64,000 nucleotides of DNA from Torreya grandis. Lineage: Eukaryota > Streptophyta > Pinopsida > Cupressales > Taxaceae. The notes beneath the pieces are model-generated. The model had not been told where the DNA came from, ran no database searches, and saw only the letters and a list, made by a program, of their open reading frames with translations. The stretch is from the NCBI GenBank assembly GCA_037957365.1, contig JARHVA010004089.1, positions 1-64,000 on the forward strand, in the 5' to 3' direction. The position numbers and the translations under genes were made by a program. Shown piece after piece: positions 1-13,300 of this stretch; position 1 is the first letter of the stretch, and every line of letters starts with the position of its first letter.

Positions 1-861
1 TAAGCTATATCATTAAACATAAGCCTTTGATTTCTTGCCACAATGTTCCTTTGACATGTTGACTTACTTGCACACCATTGGATCAAGATGTATGAATAAA
101 TGTGAGCCCTTTAATTTATCTAGGCCCACTTTCCTATCATCTCTCATACCCCATTGAATCAAAATGTATGATTAAGTGCTAATCATTGATCTTGATCAGA
201 TCTACCTTTTTGTTAATGAATGTGCACCATCAGATCTCTGCTTGATGAAACCACACCATAGATCTTTAGTACGATTCTAGCTCTTTAATGGGATTTAACT
301 TGGGGACCTTTTGATTTTTTTGACTCTAGTGTGAACCATTAGATCAATTATGTTAGTAAGTGAGCTTGCACAGACCATTAGATCTTGACCAAGTTTAGAC
401 CCTTTAAGGAATTTTGAACCCAAATGGTCATTTTTTGAAGCTTAAATTTGGCACTTGTAGTAATGTCTCTTTCTACAAGACTATCTTTAAACACTTGGAT
501 TTTGAGGTAGAAAGCTCACATGGATATGAAATTTATAATGCATGTTCTCAGTACAATAGAATTCATAGCACTATAACTATTTGGCTTGTAAGATTTCTTG
601 AAGTGCATTTGTTAAATACACAAGTGACCCAATCCATTCATTTTCTAAATGACATCCTAGGGATGGCCTAGCCTACTTAGGCTTATGCTTGACTTTTTAC
701 ATTAAATTCCAAGGCTCGAATAAGCTCTCGAGGATTATGAAGGCTTATCCATGATTTTGAATTACTTGAAAACCATGAGACCTGTTCAGGGATGTGTTCT
801 TCAAATTTTGTCAACTATAATTTAAGTTGACTCAAATATTTTCAAGATCTTTGCAAACTAT
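1..861. other. Non-coding flank left of element E1
   Basis: No convincing gene. The reading frame at 414-671 (85 codons) has no recognisable domain and looks like chance. The first 400 bases repeat a short motif of the type CACCATTRGATC several times (near 73, 150, 227, 254, 335 and 375), loosely spaced at 30-80 bases. This suggests a decayed repeat-rich transposon flank rather than host single-copy DNA. Confidence 0.5.
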
Positions 862-3217
862 TAACCAATTTTTGACCCTACAGGTCAAATTGGGCACCCC
901 TATATGAAAATTTGGCCTTTAGATCTTTTAGGGGTAAATATCATGTCATAGAGTGATCTCAAGTTTATTCAATGTAATATGAATGCTATTAGTTTTGATC
1001 ATTTTGTTGTCTAGGTCATTTTACCTTCTTTGAGTCATGCTAACAGGTCTAAGCAAAGTTTAAAGAACATTTTCAAAGTGCCAGATATTACACATGTAGC
1101 AGTTACAAAAGAAGTTGATCATGTGGGTTTATTCATCCTAGTTCAAAGTTATTATGTAATAATTTTGAGGTCCTTCACTGAAGCATAATCAATTTTTTTC
1201 ATGTTCAAAGACTTGATTCAAAAACATTTTTGGACTTAGTCAATCGAGCTTGACTGTTAACTTCAAGTTTATCTTGGTTTTCAACTTCAGATTTCCATAA
1301 CTTAAGACTTTTGGTTTTCCTATTATGCATATTTGATTCAAAGGAGGTGTTCCACTCAAAACCTACTAACAAAATTACAAGTGTTCATTCTTTTAGAGGT
1401 ATTATTTTTGGGTTTTTTGTTTAAGTGTTATGAATTATTTTGAATATTTTATCCGAAGCAATTTTCCCAAAGGGTATCGTTTTAAGGGCTAAGGGTCAGA
1501 AGACTTTTAGGTAAATTTTCCACTTTAATTTTTTTGAAGGGCACTTCAATTTTTCTAAAGGGCATCCTAAAATCCTTTCAAATGGTGTTTTCATAATTTT
1601 GAAGGTATTTTTCTTAGAGAAAAGGCCATTTCAAAGCTGAAAGGTACTTTACAAAAACCTAAAGGGTATTTTCCTTTCAGAAGTGAATTTTAAAAAAACC
1701 CAAAGGGATAATTTTCCTTTCAAAAGGGTCATTTTCAATAACTTCGAAGGTCTATTTCTCAAAATCTAAAGGGCACTTAGCAAAAGTTCAAAAAATTATT
1801 TGCATTGAAAAAGGGCTAAGTCTAATTCTTTCAAAAAAATTGTATGATACAAGGGGAAAGAAAAAAACCAAATAAATTTGGTCAAAGACATTAATTCCAT
1901 GGAAAATTTCCCAACAAAACAAAAGTTTTGGGGGAAATAAAAGTCTGAGGGAAATAAAAAAGTGTCTGAGGAAAATATCCCAAAGGAATTCGTGATAGGT
2001 CCACAGACATCAACTTTAGGTTCATGGGCTAGCTATTGGAATTTAAAATCTTGAAAAGAACCTAAGTGAAAACATGGAGGTGATAAATGGCATAATCTTG
2101 AGCATCTGATGTAAATAAAGCAAGCAAAATATAGGCAGGTTGATGGTTTGAATCATTGTTGGTAGCTGACCAAATCAAAGGGCTTCCATAAAATCATAAA
2201 TGTAGGTGTCCATAGGATGGCTATCAGTTAGGGAAAGCATTTTATAACCATTGAAATTAATTCCATTTCCCTTAAGAAATACTATGTGTTGTCTCCCTTG
2301 TTGATAGTTTCAAATGCTCATGGATGGTCTTTAATGGAGGTAGTTTCATGAAGGCCAATAGAAGAGTCATTGCATTATTTAAAAAGAGTCTACCATGATT
2401 TTACATGGACATATATCTTAGGATACATTCATTATCTAATTCCCACTAAACCATACATGTAGCGTAACTATTTCTATTTTTAGGCTTGAGAATTTTTTTG
2501 TAACCTTTGAGCTTCCCTCTTTTATATTCAAAAATTCTATAAATGAAGCCATTTTAACATTGTATAAGAATATATCTATTGGGTATGGTGAAACCCTACC
2601 AAATTTATGCCTTGAACCAATAAATACAAGTAATTTTACCCCATTTAAGGATTATACCAAGCATAAGTGATAGTTGTTAGTCTTGTGCAAGTGTGGTTTA
2701 AATTGACCTTCACATGTCACTCCTATTAATATCCAATGTTTTATGATCTCTTTCTTTTAAGTCAATAAGAAGTGTCAAGTGAGGTTATAGATATAGTGAA
2801 TAGATAATTTAATAGAGTGTCTTGGAATGCCTATTGCTTAAGTCTTCCTACCCTATGCTATCTCCTAGACCCCATGTTAAAACACTGATGTGTGAGAGAG
2901 AGAGTCGATATTGAGTGAAGTATATATGTAACTTGTTCTTGGTTCCAAGTACATATAAAAGATATGAGTAGAGGAAAAAACATTTGAAATATCACCCCCA
3001 TAAAGTAGGTTTACTTTTAATCATTCTCTATCCCTTTTCATCCCCATGTTTAGTAGTACAATTTGAGCTCATTGATACATCAAAGGGACCTAGCCCCTAA
3101 TCTAGAGATCCACCTCCTAATAAGGATACTTGCAGCCCTAAGGTGGTTCCATTGTTTCACTTGAATGAGGAGAATCTTGTCCCATCTTCTCATTGGGTAC
3201 AAGTTCAAGTGACAACA
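862..3217 (+). repeat. 5' LTR of E1
   Basis: Direct copy of 5992-8350. It starts TAACCAATTTTTGA where the right copy has TGACCAATTTTTGA, so the terminal TG has decayed to TA, and it ends GACAACA. The middle (about 1480-1850) is dense in short degenerate units around AAAGGGYAYTTTCC and carries a decayed copy of the palindrome described for the right LTR. Confidence 0.88.
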
Positions 3218-3222
3218 ATTTT

Positions 3223-3240
3223 TGACATGCTCAGTGGGAT
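3223..3240 (+). other. Primer-binding site of E1
   Basis: TGACATGCTCAGTGGGAT lies five bases after the 5' LTR end. It matches the sites at the same position in E2 (15750), E3 (48612, minus) and E4 (34956, minus), whose common form is close to TGGCACACCCAGTGGGAC. I cannot assign the tRNA by eye. Confidence 0.65.
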
Positions 3241-3379
3241 AATTTATCTAAGGAGTTAAAGAATTCTTAGTGTGTTCTTCTATCAATCAGCCTTTTGGAG
3301 GCATTTCAATCAGCACCAATGGTGACTCTAAGTTGAATCAGTTGGTTAAGCATCCCTAGTGCATCAAGAAATCATATTT

Positions 3380-5762
3380 GGTATGTATAATCCCATCATT
3401 GACTAGTATGGACCTTGTGTTCTTTCATATAGTTTTGATAAAGCTCATGTTATTCATGGAATCCCCTCAAATAGCTCTCCTAATTATCCTTATCCTAGTA
3501 AATCTAAGAGTGTTAGGGAGATAATGTTGGATTTTAAGAAGTAAATTATGGAGGTAGATAGGTTGAATGAGAAAAATAGGTATCAGTAAGAGCTTATGTA
3601 CAAGGAGGAGTGCTTGTTTAGGAAATATCAAGCCATGCAATCAATGAAGGAGAAACTAGTAAGATGGAGAAGTTGATCCACTCAAGGTAGTCAACATTGT
3701 ACACCTTCTTCCATCCTAAGACATCCTTCTCCTATATAAAATAAAACCTCCCCCTATACACCAAATATTTTTTTATCAAATAACAATTGCTCCCCTTATA
3801 CACCAAATATTTTTTATCAAATAACACTTGCTCACCAAAATAAAATGTGCCAACCTTCTATCCCATCTAATGCATCTTTTCCTATGTCAAAATAAACTAC
3901 CCCTATTATTAATCCTTTGCACCTATAAATCCAACACCAAAAGACATTAGAACATCCTTCCATAGAAACTAACTATTTCAATTCCTTAGATTGTGAGCCT
4001 CCTTTGAAATAAGTCATCCTATTTCCTTTATAAAATAACACATCCATCCTCAAGCAACTTTTCTTATGCATGTGCAAACTCTTCCTAGTCTCCCTCAACC
4101 TCCTCAAGTCCTTCAACATGTTGTCAAGATTCCAAGTTGGATAAATGTATATCATGAACCAGCTCAAGACCTTGATATAGATGAAGTCACTACCTATCCT
4201 CAAGAAAAGAGTTCCAATCCTAAGATCATGAGTTGGAATGAAATAGTGGAATCATGGGATAAGAAATAAGAGAAGAGTATTTTTCAATAGTGTGAATTGG
4301 AAAATGCAGCTAGTCTTCCTCAAGTCCCTCCCACCCATCCTTAAAAAACCTCTTCTTTTCTATGTCAAACCTCTCATACTCCTCCTCATCATGATGATGC
4401 ATATGATCTCCAAGAAATACTCTTTCAAGAGAATCTATCTAAGTAGATTTAAGAATTAGATTCAAGAATGAGGTTGCTTAGTCAAGGTGTAATGGAAGGT
4501 TTAGACCCAATAGAAGATCCCATGTCTAAACACACCCCATATACACACCTTCAAGAGAGTGATCAAGTTACATCTCATGTGGATAAAGTGTTGGTCAAGT
4601 GGAAGGAAGATAATCAATTTATTTTAGCCCAAGGTTTACTTCCTCTTCCTCATGAAACTAATCATTCACCCTTCACTTCATTCCCTTTTAAAGAGGAACC
4701 TATTTTGAGGGAGGCAAGTGAGCAAGACAAAATGCATTTTTTGGCTGATAAAGAGGCTATTATAAGTGATGATGAAGATGAAATCATTATAGGTACTCCC
4801 CATGGGTGTCCTCATGGTGATCATCATCATGAACATGAGGTGGAAGGCATGATCAAAGATGAACAATGTAGTCAAATCATATTTCAAGAGGTGGTTGTTC
4901 TAGGAGGTTTTCATGAGAATAAGGTTAAAGAAGTGAATCTTGAAGGTGGTATGATTCAAGGAGAATATATAGGTCACACATACATGAAAATATTCCATAA
5001 ATATGAAGATGATATTGACAAACTTCACTTGTCGATGTTGGATGGAGAATGTAAGCATGGTGATCTTTCTTTCCCTTTATTTGATGAACCTTCTTATTGC
5101 TTTGATGAAGATAATGACCAGGCCATGGGACCTAAGTTGGATGAGGTTTTAGATCATGTTGTTTATTAGATAAATACTCTTTTTTATGAACAAGAAGGAG
5201 AGGTATCACATTTGTTTGATAGAAGCATTGAGGAAGGAATTCTTGAGAAAGAAAATGATGATTTTTAGAATAAGTTAGAAAGATATTACCTTAGCTCAAA
5301 CATCACACTAGCCACCCTTCCTCAAGAGAGCTATGATGAAGCAAGAGACCAGTTTTAAAATCTTCTCCAAGAGATAGAAAAGGATGAGTTGGTTCATGAT
5401 GCATACCAAATGGCCATGAGCCAAATGAACCCTATGATGAGGAGATAACAACCATTGATCCATTGATGGACTACACTAGTATGAAGAACCGTCATGAGAC
5501 ATGTATCAAAGAGAAGAATGGATACATGAAGGTTGAATACATTTTTTAATTTGATACATTGGAATACATTCCAATCAAATTGGAAAACAAAAAGGGTGAG
5601 TCACCAAGTTATCACTCCAACAAGCTACCTGGTTATCACCATGAGGTTTCTTGTCATGAAAGAGACCTAAGAAGCTTCCCCTTTGATATAGGAAGAGGAG
5701 AAACATATCATGTTAGATGTACACATTATTTTTATTTAATTTGTGTCTTTTTTTTCCCCTAA
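3380..5762 (+). pseudogene. E1 internal reading frame, unrecognised, degraded
   Basis: A coding-like frame covers almost the whole internal region once stops and a few frameshifts are ignored. It runs in one frame from about 3380 to 3680, in another from about 3960 to 5448, and shifts again near 5430 to continue to 5762. Most stops are TAA or TAG where neighbouring sense suggests Gln (examples near 3403, 3540, 4267, 5167, 5269 and 5356). The product would be about 790 residues and hydrophilic. It has a Lys/Glu/Arg-rich, probably coiled-coil stretch near 3500-3670, a Pro/Gln-rich middle and an acidic His-rich part. I see no zinc knuckle, no DSG or DTG protease site and no RT motif. By position it could act like a gag protein, but no family match is claimed. 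Confidence 0.6.
4468..5169 (+). CDS. Longest open stretch of the E1 frame (233 codons)
   Basis: This is the longest uninterrupted piece of the degraded E1 frame, open from an ATG at 4468 to a TAG at 5167. The translation is strongly acidic. It holds a run of Asp/Glu (near residues 98-107) followed at once by a His-rich segment (HGCPHGDHHHEHE), and later more acidic blocks. The same frame continues on both sides beyond stops, so neither the ATG nor the TAG is likely to be an original end. It has no signal peptide, membrane segment or recognised domain. A functional protein today is unlikely. Confidence 0.4.
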   Translation: MRLLSQGVMEGLDPIEDPMSKHTPYTHLQESDQVTSHVDKVLVKWKEDNQFILAQGLLPLPHETNHSPFTSFPFKEEPILREASEQDKMHFLADKEAIISDDEDEIIIGTPHGCPHGDHHHEHEVEGMIKDEQCSQIIFQEVVVLGGFHENKVKEVNLEGGMIQGEYIGHTYMKIFHKYEDDIDKLHLSMLDGECKHGDLSFPLFDEPSYCFDEDNDQAMGPKLDEVLDHVVY

Positions 5763-5991
5763 TTACTTATTCACATGTTTGTGTCTTATGAGTTTGATTT
5801 CTTCTTGTGTGTGTCCTTTCCCTTTGTGTGGTTGAGGTAGTAACTAGTTGTCTTGTTGATCAAGGCTTTAAGTAATGGTCAAGGTTTATTGTTTATTTTA
5901 GTCCTTAGATGAATCCATGCCAAATTGAATAATTAGGCTACTTTTATAGTTAGTATAGCATGCATACTACCGCTGTGAGTCACTATTTCAT

Positions 5992-8350
5992 TGACCAATT
6001 TTTGATCCTGTAGGTCAAAATTGGGCACCCCTATATGAAAATTTGGCCTTTAGATATTTTAGGGGTAAATATCATGTCATAGAGTGATCTTAGTTTTATT
6101 CAAAATAATATTAATGATATTATATTTGATCAATTTATTGTCTAGGTCCTTTTACTTTTTTTGAGTCATGTTAATAGGTCTGAGTAGAGTTTAAAGAACA
6201 TTTTCAAAGTGCCAGATCTTGCACATGCAACAATTGTTGGAGAAGTTGATCATGGATTTGTTCATCCTGGTTAAAAGTTCTTATGTACTAAGTCTAAGGT
6301 CCTTCATCAAAGCACAAGCAAATTTTTTCATGTTCAAAGACTTGCTTCGAAAACATTTCTAGACTTAGTCATTTGAGTTTGACCATTCACTTTGGGTTTA
6401 TCTTGGTTTTCAACTTCAGGTTTCCATAAATACAAGACTTCAAGGTTTCCTATTATGTAGATTTAATTTAGAGGATGTGTTCAAATCAAAACATGCATCA
6501 AAATTACAAGTGTTCATTCTTTCAAAGGTTTTATTTTTGGTTTTTTTTTAAAGTACCAGGAATTGTTTTAGACATTTTGTCCAACACAATTTTCCAAAAG
6601 ATTATATTTTTTTAGGCGAAGGGTTAGAAGTCTTTCGAGAAAATTATCCACTTCAATTTTTCTTAAGGGCATCTTATTATCCTTTTGAATGGGTGTTTTC
6701 AAAATTTTGAAGGTATTTTTCGTAGAGAAAGGGCCCATTTCAAAGCCAAAAGGTAATTTACAAAAACCTAAAGGGTATTTTCCTTTTGTGAGGGCATTTA
6801 CAAAAACCTAAAGGGATAATTTTCCTTTCAAAAGGTTTATTTTAAAGAACTCTAAAGGTTTATTTCTCAAAATTTGAAGGGCACTTTCCCTTCGAAAAGG
6901 GCGCTTAGAAAAAGTCCAAAAAATTGTCTACATTGAAAAAGGGCTAAGTCTAATTCTTTCAGACATTTTGTCTGATACAAGGGGAAACAAAAAATCCAAA
7001 GAAATTTGGAAAAAGACATTAAGTTTGTGGGAAAGTTCCTAATGAAACAAAATTTTGAGGGAAATAAAAGCTCAAGGGAAATAGAAAAGTGTTCAAGGAA
7101 AATATCTCAAAGGAATTCATGACAGGTCCATAGATGTCAACTTTAGGGTCATGGGCTAGCCATTGGAATTAAAAAAACTTAGAAAGAACCTGAGGTCAAA
7201 CATGGAGGTGACAAATGGTAGAATCCCAAGCATCTGGTGTAGATAAATCAATCAAAAAATAAGTATGTCAATGGTTAGAGTCATTGCTAGTAGCCAACCA
7301 AATGAAAGGGCTTCCATGAAATCATAAACACAGGTGTCTAGCAGATGGCTAGTAGTTAGGGAAAGAATTTTATAACTATTTAAATGAATTCCATTTCCCT
7401 CAAGTAGTGCTATGTGTCATATCCCTTGTTGATAATTTCAAATTCTCATGGATGGTCTTTGATGGAGACAGTTTCATGAAGGATTATAGAAGAGTCATTC
7501 CACTATTTCGAAAGAGTTTTCCATGATTTTACTTGGACATCTATCTCAGGATACATTTATTACCTATTTCCCACTCAACTATATATGCAACATAACTATT
7601 TATATTCCTAAACTTGAGCATGTTTTTCTATGACCTTTGAGCTTCCCTCTTTTCTATTTTCAAAAATTGTATAAATGAAGCCATTTTAGCATTGTATAGG
7701 AATCTCTTTGATGGGTATAATAAGCCCTACAATTTTTTTTCCTTAAACCAATAAAGAAAAGTAATTTTACACTATTCAAGGATTTCACTAAGTTTAAATG
7801 ATAGGTTTGATTCTTGTGTAAGTGTGGTTTCAATCGACCTTCACATGTCACTCCTATTAATACCTAGTGTTTTACGATCTCTTTCTTAGAGGTCAACAAA
7901 AAGTGTCAAGTGAGGTTGCAGATATAGTGAACATCTAATTCAATAGAGTGTCTTGGAATTCTTATTGCTTAAGTCTTCCTAACATATTCTATCTCCTAGA
8001 CCCCATGTTGAAACACTGATGTGAAAGAGAGAGAGAGTCAATATTAAGTGAAGTGTATATGTAACTTGTTCTTGGTTCCAAGTGCATATAAAATATATGA
8101 GTAGAGAAAACAATATTTGGTGTTTCACCCCCATAAATTAGGTTTAATTTCAATCATTCTTTATCCCTTTTCATCCCCAAGTTTATTAATAGGATTTGAT
8201 CTCATTGATACATCAAGGGGAGCTAGCCTATAATCCAAAGATCCACCTCCTAATAGGGATACCCACAACCCTAAGGTGGTTCCATTGTTTCACTTGAATG
8301 AGGAGAAGCTTGTCCCATCTCCTCATTAGATGAAATTTCAAGTGAAAACA
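5992..8350 (+). repeat. 3' LTR of E1
   Basis: Direct copy of 862-3217. It begins TGACCAATTTTTGA and ends GAAAACA. It contains the palindrome CAGACATTTTGTCTG near 6959 and a decayed copy near 6577, both within the zone of short AAAGGGCAYTTT-like units (6590-6980). It is followed by the AAACTAT repeat at 8352-8358. Confidence 0.88.
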
Positions 8351-10319
8351 TAAACTATATGGGACCTTTGGACCATTCATCCCATCTATCATTCCATTTA
8401 ACCTTCTACTCCACACCAAGACCCCTAGATCTTTACTACATCTAGGCAAGCTCTGTATGTAGGCCAAATTTGGCCAACATGAATTCTTAGTGACCTCATT
8501 TTGAATCATTCATATTCATAAACTGGATGATCAAGAGTATTTAAGTACATGCCTATAATATTTAGAGAGGCTATACAAGACACACACCTAAGCATGATGG
8601 AGCCAAAAGATAGATAAGTCTTGCCAAAAGATATGGAATGATAAGCACATCAAACACAAGGTGTTTAAAAAGGGTACACTAGTCTTATTATTTTATTATA
8701 AATAACTAAGGCACCTAGGTAAGTTATAGATCAAGTGGATGAGACCTTATGTCATCCACAACATCTTGGATATTGGCACATGCAAGTTGTGCATGTTATC
8801 TGGTGAAATGCTCCATGGGAATTTAAATGGTAATAAATTGAAAGTATACCATCACTAGGATGGTGCTTGCACCATCTAGTGCCAATTTCTTGATCAAAAT
8901 TTGGTTGCTTGGTTTTGACCATAATAAAATTGGTCCAAGCCAAATCTTTTTCTTATGTTTTATGTTGTTTAAATAAGTGTGGTGCTTTCAATCCCATAGT
9001 ATAACATTTTTGGCACTTACACCTACATAAATCTAGTCAAATGAGTCAAGCTCGATCATTTTTAAGCACCTAAGGATAGACACCTAAGTTTTTATGTGTG
9101 TGTGAAGTCTACCAAGCCAAGTAAATAGTAAATATGAATTAATGAAGGAAGGCACACAAGTTTTTCATGCATAAGAAAATAAGATGAGACAATGAGGTGT
9201 TATAGGATTATCACAAGGATTTGTATGGGGTAGGGAAGGCTAAAGTAAGAGATAGTAAAGCATAAAGAAATAAACTAAGAAAGAGAGGTGAACTTAAAAG
9301 GAATCATAATACTAAGAAGAGATGGAACCTAGGAGGATAAATCATGTGCATGTGAAGTGATATGCCCATGTAACTATAAGAATTCTAAATATTATGCCAA
9401 GATGAACAAAGTGCAAGATAATGATCATTGTAATAGCTAAAAACCACCCAATAGTCGATGAGAAGTGACCATTTGAATCACTTGTCACTTCACTGAAGAA
9501 ACCATTAGTAGAGTTAATGTTATGGAAGTAGAAGAGCAAATATCTACATTAAATTAGTAGTTGGTAGTGGATTTTAGAGAATTTTGTGAGTTTCAATAGA
9601 TTTAGAGAATATAAACACTACTAGCCATCAATGTGGTCGATTATATTAGCATATAAAAGGTTAAATGGTAGAAGTAGGAGGGTCACTTTCATTTTCAAGG
9701 GATCAAAACAAAGCAAGGAGTTGAAGCCATTGAATGACAAGATGCTAATAGATAGGAAATAAGCTACCCATATCTTCCCAAAGTGAGAATGAAAGAGCAA
9801 GAAGAAGATTGTTTTTTTGCCATGAGAAGAAAAGACAAAAAGTGGAGATAATTTGATAGATAAATAGGGGAGCAAGATTTTGGAAAAAAAACTAGGCCAC
9901 CATTAATAGGGTAGGAAGCTCAATAGCCAAACACATAATCATATTTCTCATGATTATAAAGCATTCTAGGCATAATTTTAGGTTTCAATAGGATAAATTT
10001 GCCATGCTTCAATAGTAGAAAGTTTAGGATGTGAAAGAAATGATTGAGTAGTGAGTACATGTCCACCAAAAGTGAAAAGAGATGTGAAGAAAGCATGGGA
10101 AATAAGTGAAGAAGTTACCATAAAATTGGAGATGCAGATGGTGAAGGGAGTGAATGTTGTAGAGATTGATCCAACCATGAGCCCCAAGTTTGCATAGAGA
10201 GAGATGGAGCACCCATTAGAGGTCATGGTGGGGGGAAAATGGGTGTCCATGTTTGTTTTCAATCTAAAATACTATAACCATAGGATAGGTAGTCACATAT
10301 AGGAGTTGAACAAGGACTA
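8351..10319. other. Gene-poor stretch between E1 and an unrecognised frame
   Basis: I see no supported gene. Several minus-strand frames of 60-95 codons (9342-10262) have no domain, and their codon patterns look random. No repeat pair or transposon end is evident by eye. It may be the 5' part of the same element as the unrecognised frame that follows. Confidence 0.45.
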
Positions 10320-13300
10320 GAAGGTAGATATAGACAAGAAGACCAAGGTAGGCACCAAGCTCTTCGATGTCTCCATCAAAGACAAATTGCAAACCATGGG
10401 CACCACACAACTATTTGAACTACCATGATTTGTCATGCTAGAAGACTTGGTGTATTTCCTTCTCTCACGAGTGCATGGTGACTAATTCTATTTTGCTAGA
10501 TGGTGCATGAGGATTTATGCAAGCCATATAAGTAGAATCACAGGGCTACCTAGTGTAGTAAAAAATATTTGAGAGATGATGGAGGATGAGGTAGAGGTAG
10601 AAAGGATCATAAAGATCTTGGGATACTATAAGTTAGGATTTGATTTCTCCATTAAGGATATCTAAGACCCAGGCACAAGGGCAGTAACACACCTTATAAG
10701 TACCAAAATTTTCCCTAGTAGTTGATTTTTTGACATAATTAAAAACATTCTTGTGTATTGCCCACCATATGGTATAGGGAGTAATGTTCAACATCTCCAA
10801 TTTCATTATAGAGGATATCATTAAGAATGTGCAAGAGTGTCATCAAGTGCATGAGACCTTATAGTGGGGATACATGTTTATCTTAATAGTGATGGAGGAG
10901 ATAGGTGTGTCAGATGGTGATGATGACCACCTATGGGTGTTTCCACCAAGCCAAAAGTCCCCAGTGATGAAGTATTAGGAATTCATCTACCCCTAGCTTT
11001 TCAAAAAAATATAAAATGAGAGTGCAAGGGTGGTTTGAAAGGTATATAGAGGCCTTTGGGAAGGAGTGATACATACTAAAATAATTTCCTTAATAAATGA
11101 TGGGAATGAAAACCTTCATCATGATGCAACACTTCTGTGTGGTATGCCTAGTACTCACATATGGTAATCTATCAGGTTGGCTCTATTTACCTTATGCATT
11201 CTCAACCAAATACTTCATGATAGTGCTAAGGAGAATCCCTAATGCATAAAAAATTAAGATCTAGGCCAAGGGTGTGGATCAAGATAGAAAAATGATGAGG
11301 TGTCAATTTGTATACCTTAAAGTAAAGGCAATCAGGGATGAGGATGATGACAATGAAATGCCTGACATCCATCCCCTCTAAAGGGTAATAATAAATGGAA
11401 GTATTTTTAACCTTTACTTTGAGATGAAGTCATGAAAGAAGGGTGTAAATCCTTGCAAGGATGATGATTTCTACCTTCTAACTAGCAATGAAGGGAAGGA
11501 TGCATCAAATCCTTAGGAAAAGATGATCTAAAGGAAATGGGGTGAAAAATTAGAATATATCATAGAGCACATACAATGTAAAATAGCCTATGAATAATAA
11601 ATTATGTCCTCTACCCCAAGGAAGTTCATGACATTCATGCAAGAGGGTATTTCTTCCAAAAAACATCCAAAGAAAAAGACTAAAGGACCTATAACATTCC
11701 TTACCAAGACCCTTGTAGATATGGAAAGAGAGGTGTCCCTCGTGCCCATAATAGAGGAGGAGATTGAAGAAGATAGATTAGGGACCTATTCCTAAAAATA
11801 GTAGAAGGAGAAGAGGAAACTTAGTGATTTAAATGATCAGGAGGCCCTAAAAAATAGTGTGACTACCATGCTAAAAGTAATAAAGAAAATGGTGAGCATC
11901 ACATCTAACATCACCTCGTCAATGATCCCACCAAGGAAACTAATTCTAACATCCAAAGATAAGGCCTTCCCTACAACCCCTCAAACTATTGAGGATAAAA
12001 AAATGGCCTCGAAGAAGATGGGACTGAGCAATGAAGATATCAACCAGGCTTTGATACTCAAAGAGAGGTCCCCAAAGGTTCTCTCAAGCATAGGACTAGT
12101 AGTAGAATTGGTCAAATAGGCACCAAGTGACACCTCTAAAAAAGCAGAGGAAGTTGTAAAGGCATGCCCAAGTAGTGAAGGGGTGTTTGATAGAAAGAAG
12201 GTGATATTAGTGCCTTTGAGTAATAAATGGAGGCATTTAAGGAGTACTAAAATCAACAAGGTGACACCAGTGCCAAAGGAATAAATATAGAGGTAAGTAT
12301 TAAAAATCCATAAGATAAATAAATGGATGAGGAGGAAAATTTTGATGAAGAAAACCCCAAGGAAAAAAAATTTGAATCCTTAAAGGAGCACATCAAAGAG
12401 AGCAATGGTGATAGTGAAGAGGAAGAACACATAGAGAAGGTTGTCATTGAGAAGGATGAAAGAGAGCTTAAGATAAGGGAGATGGCATAAAATAATTGGG
12501 GAGATGAATATCTATACTTGTATGAAACTATGCCCCCCAAAATTCCACTACAAGGATGTGCAAGTAGCTCTTATTTTCATTGGATCATTATATGGACAAG
12601 CCCTAGTTTGAGGCATAAAAAATGGATAACTTAAATATAGAATAATCTAAGGGAAGGAATCCCTTCTTATTGACCCATGCACCATGAACCCAGTCTAATC
12701 TAGGAATGCATTAATAAAAATGGTCATATAAGTAATGGACGTGAACATCATCAATGATAGCAAGGTGAAGAAATTAAAGAAGTTCCTCAAAGAATCCAAG
12801 GAGGAGGTGAAAGCTAGTAGGTTCAAGTTGTAGCAACTTTGTGATCATGTGGAGGCGGTCAAATCATCTCTTCTAGTTAGCATCAACACTTCAAACCTTT
12901 CATAGGTCAATAAGATTTGTATATTGGTAGAGCAGATACTCCTAAGACTACATCCTGAGCTGGCATAAGAAGAAGAAGAGGAAGACCCCAATGTTGCAAT
13001 AAATAAAGAGCTATCAGGCAAGCGCCAAGAGGTAGAATATCTCTTTATGAAGTTAAAGAAGGGCATGGAAATAGTAGATTACATTTTCTTAACTTATCTA
13101 ACCAAGCCTCAATAATAGATGCATTTCTAAAGCAAGTGAAAGATGAAAAGGAGCAGTTGATGGCTCAAGTATACTCTATAAGCAGGGAAGAATGGTTACA
13201 AATAATGGGTAGCATGAATGCACTAAGTATTCAGATCAAGGACTGAAAATGGACCTTGGAATAACTCTGATGTGTTATACAAACTAAGGCCTATGAGCAA

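Larger units (their letters stand above)
862..8350 (+). mobile_element. E1: non-autonomous LTR retrotransposon
   Basis: Two direct copies of about 2.36 kb (862-3217 and 5992-8350) bracket a 2.77-kb internal region. A primer-binding-site-like sequence follows the left copy. The internal region holds one long degraded frame with no protease, reverse transcriptase, RNase H or integrase, so the element must have relied on enzymes from elsewhere. A 7-bp repeat AAACTAT lies directly before the left LTR (855-861) and one base after the right LTR (8352-8358). It probably reflects the target-site duplication, although the offset is not exact. The LTRs differ by many transitions and small indels, roughly 10-15% by eye over the first 250 bp, so the insertion is old. 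The last bases before the 3' LTR resemble those of E2, which points to a related lineage. Confidence 0.87.

Noticed and set aside
8352..8358. AAACTAT as an exact target duplication of E1
   Set aside because: Kept only as probable: it starts one base after the LTR end and is longer than the usual 5 bases, so exact boundaries stay uncertain.
9342..10262. Cluster of minus-strand frames, some membrane-like
   Set aside because: No homology or motif seen, and the frames overlap each other in different phases.
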